This document shows, piece by piece, positions 14,178 to 22,578 of a stretch of DNA of 31,505 bases. Made by a program: the position numbers and the translations under genes. This DNA is from a virus, in the IMG/VR virus record IMGVR_UViG_3300025168_000376, positions 1-31,505 of that record; one strand, given 5' to 3'. Within the stretch, counting starts at the first letter, position 1. Each line of letters starts with the position of its first letter. Below the pieces are notes generated by a model that searched no databases, was not told the origin of the DNA, and worked only from the letters and a program-made list of their open reading frames with translations.

Positions 14178-16730
14178 CTACCGATTATATTGACTGCGTA
14201 TCATTTCTTGTAGTTTTTCTTGGGTTTTACCCGCCATCCTGTAAAAACCTGCTACGTTATCAGCAGTCTTCTGCCCTTTATATACTTGCGAACTATCGTA
14301 CCAACTCTGCTTATCTGCCAGTTGTGTTTGTGAGGCGTACTCACTAAACCCCGCAGAATACCCAATATACGAAACAACAATAGTCTGGTCGCCGTAATCA
14401 TTAGTGTTCTCGTTGTCTTGTTGTAACTTGTTTAATTCTGCTTGTAAGTTTGATGCTATGACAGTTGAACTAACAGAGTCTGCCAAACTTTCTACTGCGC
14501 TTGATTGTCTTTGCTCTTGGAACGTAGGTGCTTCAACTTCAAACTTAGCAAAATCGGGTGCTGTGTTACTTAAAAATTGCCCTATTGATTGCCCTGCTCC
14601 TAATGCATCATCAAACGAACTTTCAAAGTTTTGATCAGCTATTGTAAAGTTAGAACCATCGTCAAATGTTAATTCTTGTTGTTCTTCTTCTTGTTGTTCA
14701 GCCACCTCAAAAGCAGTTACCGCAGGGCCAGAATCAACTATCTCTACTGCCTGGATCTGCACTTGCCCTGTAGATTGCTCTTGTTGTTCTACTACAAAAG
14801 TATTACCTGTAGATTGCGTTATTTGCTGGGAACTTGTAGCTACAGCACTGCCACTTGAATAAGAGTTTGAATTAAAACTACCGCCTGTTGTGCTACCTGA
14901 TCCCTCGTCTAATTGTTCTTGTAAGACTTCAGCAACTGTTACTCGCTCTTCTTGTGTACCACCAAAAGCTATTGCCGATACAACTGCTTGTGTACTAGAA
15001 GCAATAAATCTTGTGCTTTTAGATTTACCCTCCTTTTCTTCTTTGAAGAACTCTTCTTCATCTTCTTCATGTGCTTCATCAAACTCTTGAAAAACTTCTT
15101 CTTCGTGTTCTTCTATTGCTTCACGCTCAATGTCTTCTAACTCTTCTGCATATAATATTCTATTCTCTTCAACAGGCTCCCACTCTTCTTCAGTAAATAT
15201 TTCTACACCTATTGTTTCTTCTAATATATAAATTTCTTGCTCTGTAGGGTTTTGAGCTAGTAGCTCTGCCTCTTCTAAAACCTCTACCTCATAAAATTCT
15301 TCTTCGTATAACTCCTCTAAGTCAGTTGCAGCTACAAATTCTTCTTCAGAAAACGCTATATTTTCTCTCTGCTCAAATTCTTCTACCTCATAGGCATTCC
15401 AGTCAGCATCTGTCGCATACAAGATTTCTTCAGGGTTTGTTACATACAAGACTTCTTCTTGCGCTAACATTTGCTGCTCTTCGTATGATTCTTCCCAAAA
15501 ATCCTCTTCTTGAGCGTAAACACCCATACTTTCATCTGTCTCAGTTCCGTACTCTTCTTGTATTGTTTCTCCTGCACAGCCGCCTTCAGAGCAAGGATCA
15601 TCAAGACCTAAATACTCGTCATCGTAACCGTAATCTGTATATTCCTCATTGCCATATTCATCATAACCATCGTCATAGCCATACTGACTGTCATCTGTTC
15701 CATATATGGCATCTTCTAACGCTTGTTGTTGTGCCAGGGCAGACGAGTAACCATCACATGAACTAGAATAAAATACGTCTAAGTCGCATTCGTATACTAA
15801 TTTAGCGGCTGCATAACCATTACAACTTTCATCATGCAAAGTATTAAGCCCACACTGCTGGACTAAGTAAGCTGCTGCATACCCAGTACACTCTGAGTTA
15901 TATAGTGAATTAATAGCACATTGTTGCGCGAAGTAAGCTGCTGCGTATCCTGAACAGGTGCTAGCGTATAAGGCATTTATCTCACACATTTCTGCCTGTG
16001 TTCCTGAGTATAGTGAACCACCATTTTCTATATCAGGGCCACCGTATCCAGCTAAGTATGCGTCTAATGTAGCGTACCCACTCTGACCATCATTGTAGTA
16101 TAGGAATGTTTTAGTATCTGTCGGGGTAGTAGAGTGTTTACCTTGTTCACCTATAACAACATCATGGTTAATAATGTCTAGCTCTCTGTACCTGAATTCG
16201 TATGAGTTATTGGCGTAAAGGATTGCTTCAAAACTATTGCTTGAACTTCTTTGGAACTCTCTCAGGTAATACCAACCAAAGACAGCATAGTCTCCGAAGT
16301 CTTTAAACAACATCTTAGAGGCTTGTCCTCCTGACGCTGTACCCCTTATTAAATCAGTCCATAGAGGATATAAGGTATAGTCTCTGTAAGGTAAGGATTG
16401 AGGTGTGAAGTCTGAACAGTTAGATGAATTACCGCCAGCCGATCCACTTCTAAGGTTTACACAGCCATTAGTAGACATTCTAGCGTGTGACCAAGTTTGC
16501 CCCCAACGATTCCATTCCATTCCCAGAGATACTTGGTTTGAATATTGGTCATCACTAGCGTTTAAGTTAGTAGTACCTGACATGTTATAGAGGTCTACAA
16601 GGTCTTGACCACCTTCGTAGATGTATACTCCACTGTTGTAACAATTCTGGCTGTTAGAACAGGTGCCGTTATTGTCTGCTATTGCATTACCAACAAACAG
16701 AATCCCTAGCAGTAAAAGAAGCTTTTTCAT
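14178..16730 (-). CDS. exported NIDO-like protein with Cys repeats and acidic region
   Basis: Predicted 850-aa protein with a Sec signal peptide (MKKLLLLLGILFVGNAIADN, cleavage probably after AIA). Residues about 50-215 look like a nidogen-like (NIDO) domain: YPLWTDLI, FGWYYLREFQ, FEAILYANNSYEFRY. Residues 249-336 are four exact-length 22-residue repeats, with Cys at 249/271/293/315 and again ten residues later, and a shared GYAAAY core. Residues about 335-380 are Tyr/Asp/Gly-rich, and 390-570 are extremely Glu-rich. The rest is Gln/Ser/Thr-rich with a helical C-terminus. Its ATG overlaps the stop of the 401-aa exported protein (ATGA). It lies among tail fibre and lysis genes; function unknown, possibly surface-exposed or periplasmic. 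Confidence 0.85.
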   Translation of the reverse strand: MKKLLLLLGILFVGNAIADNNGTCSNSQNCYNSGVYIYEGGQDLVDLYNMSGTTNLNASDDQYSNQVSLGMEWNRWGQTWSHARMSTNGCVNLRSGSAGGNSSNCSDFTPQSLPYRDYTLYPLWTDLIRGTASGGQASKMLFKDFGDYAVFGWYYLREFQRSSSNSFEAILYANNSYEFRYRELDIINHDVVIGEQGKHSTTPTDTKTFLYYNDGQSGYATLDAYLAGYGGPDIENGGSLYSGTQAEMCEINALYASTCSGYAAAYFAQQCAINSLYNSECTGYAAAYLVQQCGLNTLHDESCNGYAAAKLVYECDLDVFYSSSCDGYSSALAQQQALEDAIYGTDDSQYGYDDGYDEYGNEEYTDYGYDDEYLGLDDPCSEGGCAGETIQEEYGTETDESMGVYAQEEDFWEESYEEQQMLAQEEVLYVTNPEEILYATDADWNAYEVEEFEQRENIAFSEEEFVAATDLEELYEEEFYEVEVLEEAELLAQNPTEQEIYILEETIGVEIFTEEEWEPVEENRILYAEELEDIEREAIEEHEEEVFQEFDEAHEEDEEEFFKEEKEGKSKSTRFIASSTQAVVSAIAFGGTQEERVTVAEVLQEQLDEGSGSTTGGSFNSNSYSSGSAVATSSQQITQSTGNTFVVEQQEQSTGQVQIQAVEIVDSGPAVTAFEVAEQQEEEQQELTFDDGSNFTIADQNFESSFDDALGAGQSIGQFLSNTAPDFAKFEVEAPTFQEQRQSSAVESLADSVSSTVIASNLQAELNKLQQDNENTNDYGDQTIVVSYIGYSAGFSEYASQTQLADKQSWYDSSQVYKGQKTADNVAGFYRMAGKTQEKLQEMIRSQYNR
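15723..15986 (-). repeat. four 22-residue Cys repeats in the 850-aa protein
   Basis: Encodes residues 249-336. Consensus C-x2-N/D-x-L/F-x3-S/E-x-C-x-G-Y-A/S-A/S-A. Spacing of both cysteines is exactly 22 residues in all copies, while codons differ between copies, so the repeat is old and under protein-level selection. Confidence 0.85.
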
Positions 16731-17932
16731 CCTTTTTCTTCTGCTTTACGTTTTGCTGCTTTCCTTGCTGCTCTCTTTTCTGCCCTAGTAGGTGCTATCT
16801 TGTTAAGGTATGCTTTTTTGTCAGGTCTTTGATCTGTATTTTCTTCCCAAGCAACCCTAGCTGCTTCCCCAATCTCTCCTTCGTAAGGGCAAGGAGTGCC
16901 AGCCATCAGCATAGAAGTAAAGACTCGCTCGTCCTGGCACATTAGGCTTACTGCCGCAACTTTCATCCCCATGTCGTAAAGCGTCTTAGATAATTTAATA
17001 CGCTCACAGTTCATATCTCTAACGCTCTTACCTGCTGATAAACCAAATAATTGCCCTTGGAAAGCGCCACTGATACCCGTGGTACATAAATCCTGAGAGT
17101 AACTAGCACCAATGGAAGGAGCTATTGCGCTTGCAGGAGGTGCCTTTGTCTCAATCTCTTGCTTGATTGTTTGATTAGTTTCATTCCTGTTGGTGTTTTC
17201 GTTCTTATTGGTATTTTCGTTCTTATTGTTTGTTGTCACATTACTATCTGACGTACTTTCACTTTTATTAGTATTGGTGTTGGTGTTGTTTGAAGTGCTG
17301 TCAGAAGTATTAGTATTGGTGTTGGTGTTATTCGATGCGCTATTGCTATTAACATTTTGATCAACAGTTGACGTAGTTGTATTTGTGTTGTTGTTATTAG
17401 CTGTTGAATTTACCGTTGAATTATTAGTGTTGGTGTTGGTATTTGTGTTGGTGTTGGCGTTGGTGTTATTCGTTCCGCCTGAACTTACATTGTTATTTGT
17501 GTTGTTACTTGTACTCGTATTGGTATTCGCATTGGTGTTGATATTGGTGTTACTTCCGCTATAAGTCGTATTATTAGTGTTAGCGTTTGTGTTGGTATTA
17601 GCGTTGGTGTTCGTGTTTACGCTGGTGTTGGTATTAGTGTTCACGTTGGTGCTGCTATTAGTGTTCACATTAGTATTAGCGTTGGTGTTCGTGTTGGTGT
17701 TCGTGGCCGTTGACGTACTCGTATTTACATTAGTATTGGCGTTAGTATTTGTATTGGTGCTGGTATTCGTATTGGTGTTCGTATTGGTATTGGTTCCTGT
17801 TGAAGTAGTCGTCTGGTTATTATCTTCACAAAATTCTGTACCAGATGTACAGTTACCTGATTGGGCAGCAAACAAGTTCACAGGCGTTAACATAGCCAGG
17901 GCAGCTACAAAAATGAATATTTTTTTTATCAA
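16727..17932 (-). CDS. exported Asn/Thr-repeat protein with conserved Cys domain
   Basis: Predicted 401-aa protein with a Sec signal peptide (MIKKIFIFVAALAMLTPVNL, cleavage near FAA). The start is TTG 17932, the only start in frame before the signal peptide, after AAGGA 9 nt upstream. Residues about 38-255 are almost pure Asn/Thr/Ser repeats (NTNTNAN, NTNVN). Residues about 275-355 form a compact domain with Cys283, Cys309, Cys332, Cys348 (DLCTTGISGAFQGQLFG, NCERIKLSKTLYDMGMKVAA, MAGTPCPYEGE) that I recall from other marine-phage hypothetical proteins. The last 25 residues are very basic. The pair with the 850-aa gene is translationally coupled. Function unknown. Confidence 0.82.
   Translation of the reverse strand: MIKKIFIFVAALAMLTPVNLFAAQSGNCTSGTEFCEDNNQTTTSTGTNTNTNTNTNTSTNTNTNANTNVNTSTSTATNTNTNTNANTNVNTNSSTNVNTNTNTSVNTNTNANTNTNANTNNTTYSGSNTNINTNANTNTSTSNNTNNNVSSGGTNNTNANTNTNTNTNTNNSTVNSTANNNNTNTTTSTVDQNVNSNSASNNTNTNTNTSDSTSNNTNTNTNKSESTSDSNVTTNNKNENTNKNENTNRNETNQTIKQEIETKAPPASAIAPSIGASYSQDLCTTGISGAFQGQLFGLSAGKSVRDMNCERIKLSKTLYDMGMKVAAVSLMCQDERVFTSMLMAGTPCPYEGEIGEAARVAWEENTDQRPDKKAYLNKIAPTRAEKRAARKAAKRKAEEKG
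17168..17821 (-). repeat. Asn/Thr low-complexity repeat tract
   Basis: Encodes about 218 residues dominated by NT, ST and AN pairs, with irregular 6-bp and 12-bp periodicity (plus strand gtgttggtatt-like). Frequent synonymous changes interrupt the DNA repeat, so it is maintained at protein level but is still prone to slippage. Confidence 0.85.
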
Positions 17933-17944
17933 CTAGCATAGTCC

Positions 17945-18439
17945 TTATTCTGGTGCGGCAGGCCAATCCCCACCACTTCCATCTGGGGCCGGTGATGCTA
18001 AATTAGGCCATTTTGCATGAGCCGTAATATCTCGCAGCGCCTGTCGATAGGTCGCCCAATCAGCGTTTAATGTTGTGCTGGTTTCCTGTGATTTAATCAC
18101 CATCCAATCAGACTCAGTCATAAGCGCATCTCTTTTTGCTCTGTTACTTGCTGCCACCGCTGCATTATTGGCTGTTACTACCGCTGCTTTTTCTGCATCA
18201 GTCATGTCAGTGACTCTGCGGGTATAGACCTTGCCACCTGATAGGTATGGCGTAACGCTTTCATTCTTTTGAGTCGCTGCATCAAAAGGTAGAAATGTTA
18301 CGACTTCAGCGCACTCATTAAGCGTTAACCACTCTGCGTCAGGGCCACTTTTTGGAAAGGAGGTGTTAGGAAATAAAACCTTACAGTCTGCAATATCCCC
18401 AATATCTGAGCCATCTAACTGGGCTATTTTCATCATCAT
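17945..18439 (-). CDS. tail fibre assembly-type protein
   Basis: Predicted 164-aa protein starting MMMKIAQLDGSDIGD, with AAAGGA 6 nt before the first ATG and a TAATG junction with the LamG fibre gene. The C-terminal third (KRDALMTESDWMVIKSQE, then WATYRQALRDITAHAKWP) closely follows the pattern of tail fibre assembly proteins and their relatives (R-x-x-L-x-x-sDW ... yRqaLRDit). These act as chaperones for fibre trimerisation or as small fibre-tip proteins. Position directly after the fibre gene supports the call. Confidence 0.82.
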   Translation of the reverse strand: MMMKIAQLDGSDIGDIADCKVLFPNTSFPKSGPDAEWLTLNECAEVVTFLPFDAATQKNESVTPYLSGGKVYTRRVTDMTDAEKAAVVTANNAAVAASNRAKRDALMTESDWMVIKSQETSTTLNADWATYRQALRDITAHAKWPNLASPAPDGSGGDWPAAPE

Positions 18440-20484
18440 TATTGTCCTTTGTCTGGGAATGCTTCTGTCGAGGGGGTAAAGTTGCTGGTGTAACGGGCAA
18501 AATTGCTGATTCTAAACTCATCAATGTAGCCGTCCCACGGAGTTGCTACCGCTGTAGCACTTGACCACTCACCCCCGATATAAAATATGCCTTCCGTTAG
18601 AGCAAATGCTGCGGCGTTTGTCGCTGTTGTGCTGCTTGCAGTACCATCGAGATAACATTTTATGACGTTAGAGGTATCACGCACTAGTGCAACGTGATGC
18701 CAAGTGTCTACTGTAAACTCTCCACCAGTGAAAAAGTTTATATAGCTAGTCGCAGCAGTGTACCCTCGAAAAGTACTGCCACTGATGCCAAGCTCTATAG
18801 TGTACTGACCAGCACACCACAAAAAAGCAGTGCCAGTATCGTCGGCTCTAGCCCAACACTCTATGGTGAACGGGCCTTCAAGCGATGAAACGTTATAACG
18901 ACTTGCATCACCTAAACGCACTTGTGCGGCATCGCCAGTTCCATCTAAAGCTAAAGAAGCTGTGCCAAACTTTTTCTGAGTTGTGCTGGAATCAGCATTA
19001 CCAAGCAACAGCATAGTATTCTGTGCCGCACTATCAAACACTTGCGCGTCAGCCGTATTGAGCAAGAGTTTAGTGTTGGTGATGGCAGCGAGTGGGGCTG
19101 TTGGAACAGTGTATGTTGTGCCTGAATAAACGGCTGTCCCTTTGACGATACGAACATCTGATATTAGCCCCTTGTACGGGTTGGTACTGCTTCCAGTGCT
19201 ACCGATTTGCAACGCAGCACTGATGTCGCCTATGCTAATACCTGAAGCACTGCTGCCAGACCTAACCCCGTTTATATAATGGTATCCTGTGCCACCGCTT
19301 ACAACAAATGCGACATGATTCCACTGCTCATTCATTTGAGTAACTGTGGCACTGTTGGACGTTACAGCACTGCCAATGCCTTGATAAAACTGCATTGAAG
19401 TTGGTGGATTCCCAGCCACGCTATAATAGAAACCAGATGATCCATTTTGCTCAATCACGGTATTAAGAGCTTCGTTTTGATGTGGGTTCACCCACGCTTC
19501 AATCGTAAAGGTATCACCTAGATTCCAATCGGCACTGTCTGCCGCTGACAAATATTCACTACCCGTGCCGGGGAAAAAAGCACTTGCCCCATTGACTGCT
19601 GTGTCATAGCCCTTGCTGGTCAGGATCGGGGTAAAGGCGGATATACTGGGCGTTAAACCACCTCCAGTTGTATTTTTTGTTATCACGTGGGCTGAGGCAG
19701 AATTATCTTTAAATTGGTTAGATTGACAGGTTAGTAGCTTGGTGTTTGTAATTGCAGTGAGTGGGGCTGTGGGCGCTGTAAAGTTGCCTGTATATAAACA
19801 AGTGCCTTTCAATATTCTGAAATTAGATATGTAACCAAGGCAACTATCTTGGAAGGCTCCATTGTAAAGTGATGCCCCAACTGTAGCCGTCCCATCGGCA
19901 TCCGCAGTTACTGTAAAAGTAGCTCCTAGAGCCGTACCATCCACCCAGCAAGTAACAAGATCACTACCGTTTCGTGTGACTGCGACATGATGCCAAACAC
20001 CCACCGTTAACGGACTGCCTGTACTAAAAACCTTATAACCACCCTGATAAAGTCTCAGCGTAGTCCCTGAAAGAAGACCAAGCTCCATATCGTTAGCATT
20101 AATAACATCGCCGATTGCAAAGAAATATTGATTGGCCGTTGAGTTTAACCGCACGAAAAACTCAATGGTATATTCGCCATCTAACGTAAAATCAGAACTA
20201 CTCGCGGCTTGAATCGCAGTTTGTAGATGGGATGATCCACGAGTTCCTCCACCAAAATGATTTGACCACTCACCATCTACCCTAGCAAAAGGCCCGAAGG
20301 AACCTTGAGAGACATTCCCGGCTGTGGTTATTGTATGGTTGCTGTCTGACCCATCGTCATAAACAATGTTAGTGCCATTGTTAGAGCCATCAAAGTGGCT
20401 TAAAAAACTGACGTTATCAAACTCATCGTCGCTTGGTAGATCAACACCACCACTACCCATCAGTATTTTAGTAGCACCACTCAT
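18439..20484 (-). CDS. tail fibre with three LamG/concanavalin-like domains
   Basis: Predicted 681-aa protein made of three jelly-roll lectin-like (LamG-like) domains, at about residues 25-245, 300-470 and 480-675. Each contains the typical strand pairs: YTIEFFVRLN with WHHVAVTRNGS; FTIEAWVNPH with WNHVAFVVSG; FTIECWARAD with WHHVALVRDTS, followed by a D/N-G loop (WVDGTA, YINGVR, YLDGTA). Each domain ends in an 'fris...f..sTcLYtgnFT.Pt.pl' segment. It is coupled by TAATG to the repeat tail protein upstream. LamG domains bind sugars, so this is the likely receptor-binding fibre. There is no signal peptide and no tailspike hydrolase motif. Confidence 0.88.
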   Translation of the reverse strand: MSGATKILMGSGGVDLPSDDEFDNVSFLSHFDGSNNGTNIVYDDGSDSNHTITTAGNVSQGSFGPFARVDGEWSNHFGGGTRGSSHLQTAIQAASSSDFTLDGEYTIEFFVRLNSTANQYFFAIGDVINANDMELGLLSGTTLRLYQGGYKVFSTGSPLTVGVWHHVAVTRNGSDLVTCWVDGTALGATFTVTADADGTATVGASLYNGAFQDSCLGYISNFRILKGTCLYTGNFTAPTAPLTAITNTKLLTCQSNQFKDNSASAHVITKNTTGGGLTPSISAFTPILTSKGYDTAVNGASAFFPGTGSEYLSAADSADWNLGDTFTIEAWVNPHQNEALNTVIEQNGSSGFYYSVAGNPPTSMQFYQGIGSAVTSNSATVTQMNEQWNHVAFVVSGGTGYHYINGVRSGSSASGISIGDISAALQIGSTGSSTNPYKGLISDVRIVKGTAVYSGTTYTVPTAPLAAITNTKLLLNTADAQVFDSAAQNTMLLLGNADSSTTQKKFGTASLALDGTGDAAQVRLGDASRYNVSSLEGPFTIECWARADDTGTAFLWCAGQYTIELGISGSTFRGYTAATSYINFFTGGEFTVDTWHHVALVRDTSNVIKCYLDGTASSTTATNAAAFALTEGIFYIGGEWSSATAVATPWDGYIDEFRISNFARYTSNFTPSTEAFPDKGQ

Positions 20485-21518
20485 TAGGACATATCCTGCC
20501 CAGCAGTAAAGCCGTAATAAGTTGTCCCCGCATCTACCGTATAGAAGACAAATATATCAACGTCATCATCTCCAGTTGAGAGCGTAGGCGCTTCATCACC
20601 CGCCCACTTGATGCTTGAATGCCATGTAATCACTCTAGCAGTGCTTCCTTGAATAACCCGCAACGTAGCCGCGCTGACCTTGCCACTTGCGGCAGGGTTA
20701 GCAAAAGAAACAGTAGTTGCTTCGGTTAAATCATGGCTGAAGTTGTCGCCTAGTTGAAGATTCAAAGATACTGCATTGGAGCTTGAAGTAACGGCTGTGT
20801 ATTCTCCTGAAGTACCAGCGTCATTTGTTACTACACCGTTGGCATCTGCTGTCACAGCCTTAGATGCTGCTGTTAATCCAAGCGTAGTAATGTCGAGGTA
20901 ATTAAGTTCTGCTGTAGTCGCAGTTACTCCGTCGAGTATATTGAGTTCTGCCGCTGTTGAGGTTACACCGTCTAAGATGTTTAGCTCGGCAGCAGTAGAA
21001 GTTACTCCATCCAGGATGTTTAGTTCTGCGGTGGTGCTTGTAACACCATCAAGAAGATTAAGCTCTGTAAAGGTAGACGTAACTCCGTCTAAAATGTTCA
21101 ACTCAGCGGCTGTAGAGGTTACCCCGTCAAGGATATTAAGCTCTGCTGCTGTTGACGTTACGCCATCAAGTATATTGAGTTCAGCAGTAGTAGACGTAAC
21201 TCCGTCCAAGATATTAAGTTCTGCTGCTGTCGATGTAACACCGTCTAAGATGTTAAGTTCTGCTGCGGTGGAGGTAACACCATCTAAGATGTTGAGTTCA
21301 GCTACGGTAGACGTAAGTGCCGTTGTTCCGTCATTCAGCGTTGCGTAGGTTAATGTTCCGGTGAAAGTAGGCCCAGCAATGTCTGCCTTAGTAGCAATCG
21401 CTGTAACAATATTGTCGAACTCAGTTTCAAACTCCGTACCCTTAATAAGCTTTCCACTGGCACCAGAGGACAACCCATCTTTGGCTGCAAAGTCTACGGT
21501 CTTTGTATAATTAGACAT
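20484..21518 (-). CDS. tail protein with 13-residue ELNILDGVTST repeats
   Basis: Predicted 344-aa protein starting MSNYTKTVDFAAKDGLSSGA, a fibre N-terminal anchoring type with KLIKGTEFETEFDNIVTAIA. Residues about 71-207 are eleven 13-residue repeats (AELNILDGVTSTA; Glu at 74, 87, 100 and so on to 204). These repeats are common in phage fibres and form a slender fibrous shaft. The C-terminal 130 residues (about 215-344) are a beta-rich domain. The ATG follows GAGGGAA 9 nt upstream. It lies just past the capsid terminator and is coupled to the LamG fibre gene, so it probably joins the fibre to the tail. Confidence 0.87.
   Translation of the reverse strand: MSNYTKTVDFAAKDGLSSGASGKLIKGTEFETEFDNIVTAIATKADIAGPTFTGTLTYATLNDGTTALTSTVAELNILDGVTSTAAELNILDGVTSTAAELNILDGVTSTTAELNILDGVTSTAAELNILDGVTSTAAELNILDGVTSTFTELNLLDGVTSTTAELNILDGVTSTAAELNILDGVTSTAAELNILDGVTATTAELNYLDITTLGLTAASKAVTADANGVVTNDAGTSGEYTAVTSSSNAVSLNLQLGDNFSHDLTEATTVSFANPAASGKVSAATLRVIQGSTARVITWHSSIKWAGDEAPTLSTGDDDVDIFVFYTVDAGTTYYGFTAGQDMS
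20889..21308 (-). repeat. eleven 39-bp repeats encoding fibre shaft
   Basis: Eleven in-frame 39-bp units (period checked from the Glu positions 74-204, always 13). The amino-acid repeat is nearly perfect but synonymous positions differ widely between units, for example ctcagcggctgtagagg against ttctgctgctgttgacg. Confidence 0.9.
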
Positions 21519-21552
21519 AGCTAGATTCCCTCAAGCAATAAAAATAGGGGCG

Positions 21553-21577
21553 AAAAAGGGGGTCAATGAAGACCCCC
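21553..21577 (-). terminator. intrinsic terminator after capsid gene
   Basis: On the minus strand GGGGGTC-TTCATT-GACCCCC is followed by TTTTT (stem 21558-21564 with 21571-21577, loop 6 nt). It lies 11 bases past the stop of the capsid gene and before the fibre genes, like the T7 late terminator behind gene 10. Confidence 0.88.
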
Positions 21578-21588
21578 ATGAACGCTCG

Positions 21589-22563
21589 TTACTCAGCTAT
21601 AGCGAGAACGAAACCAGCTTCAGGACGATACACCTGAACACCATACAGGCAGTCTGCCGTGTACAGAGTTGAGAGGTATTCCTGCTTGTACTGGGTCTGT
21701 GAACGTACTGACTGCTGCTCCGCAAGGACAATAGCGTCTTTGTGGAAAAGCAAAGCACCACGGGTGTCGATAGAAGACGCAGTGTTATCACCAGCGGCCT
21801 CAATCGTTGCACAGTTAGCAGAAACGTAAACGTCTACACCGTACAGATTACCGATAAGACCTGAATTTGTAGTCTGACCACTTACGAAGTCAGAAGATAC
21901 ATATCGGTCAAGACCCATAATCGTCTTACGAACAGAAGGAGGAATAATAAGTACACGACCTTCCATTGGTACGTTGTTGTCGTCTAGCTTCTGTATCATG
22001 TCACGATAAAACGCATCAGTAAAAACGTCAGCAGCAACCGCTGTGTCATCTGTATACTGAGTTGTTGTACCGCCATCGTTAAAGAAACAACCTGTGTGCT
22101 GGTAGTCAGTCGCAGCAGCGCCGTGTACTACCACTCCACCATCACCAAAGCCAGTACCGCAAGCATGAAGGTCAGTGTCTACTCGCACTGCGAGAGAGTA
22201 ACCAGCATCGTCGGTGTAAAACTGACGCAAGCTGCTAAGAGCCTGTACCTCAACAATGTCCTCGATCAACCTTGAGTATTCAAAGTGTCGATTGATGTCG
22301 ATAGTCAGTTCACTCTCAGTGTTGGCAATGATAGTAACTGCTGTATCAGCAGCCTTAGCATTAGCGTCACCGCGAGTGGGCTTGGGAATGTGCAACTTGT
22401 CGCCTTTCTTGCCGTTCATAGCAATCTTTTTGACAAGCGGAGCCATTTTTAAGTTTTTCTGGTAAGCAGCAATAATCTCATCAGACCATATTTCAGGTAT
22501 GAATGTTGCCGCCTCTGTAAGCGCAGTATTACCACCCGCGCCAGGATATGTTGCTGTAGCCAT
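21589..22563 (-). CDS. major capsid protein
   Basis: Predicted 324-aa capsid subunit, size and pattern of marine podovirus (HK97-fold) capsid proteins. It starts MATATYPGAGGNTALTEAAT after AGGAGAAG. Typical segments are FIPEIWSDEIIAAYQKNLKM with MAPLVKKIAMNGKKGDKLHI (N-arm and E-loop start), a helix EYSRLIEDIVEVQA, VEGRVLII-like PMEGRVLIIPPSVRKTIM, and a C-terminal QVYRPEAGFVLAIAE strand. It follows the scaffold gene and is followed by an intrinsic terminator. No separate decoration protein is seen next to it. Confidence 0.93.
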   Translation of the reverse strand: MATATYPGAGGNTALTEAATFIPEIWSDEIIAAYQKNLKMAPLVKKIAMNGKKGDKLHIPKPTRGDANAKAADTAVTIIANTESELTIDINRHFEYSRLIEDIVEVQALSSLRQFYTDDAGYSLAVRVDTDLHACGTGFGDGGVVVHGAAATDYQHTGCFFNDGGTTTQYTDDTAVAADVFTDAFYRDMIQKLDDNNVPMEGRVLIIPPSVRKTIMGLDRYVSSDFVSGQTTNSGLIGNLYGVDVYVSANCATIEAAGDNTASSIDTRGALLFHKDAIVLAEQQSVRSQTQYKQEYLSTLYTADCLYGVQVYRPEAGFVLAIAE

Positions 22564-22578
22564 TTTACTTCTCCTAAG

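Noticed and set aside
17577-17936. Plus-strand Val/Leu-rich ORF resembling a membrane protein
   Set aside because: Antisense of the Asn/Thr codons (AAY/ACN gives V/L/F-rich translation); hydrophobicity is an artefact.
20941-21348. Plus-strand 135-aa repeat ORF
   Set aside because: Antisense image of the fibre repeats; composition follows from the repeat unit alone.
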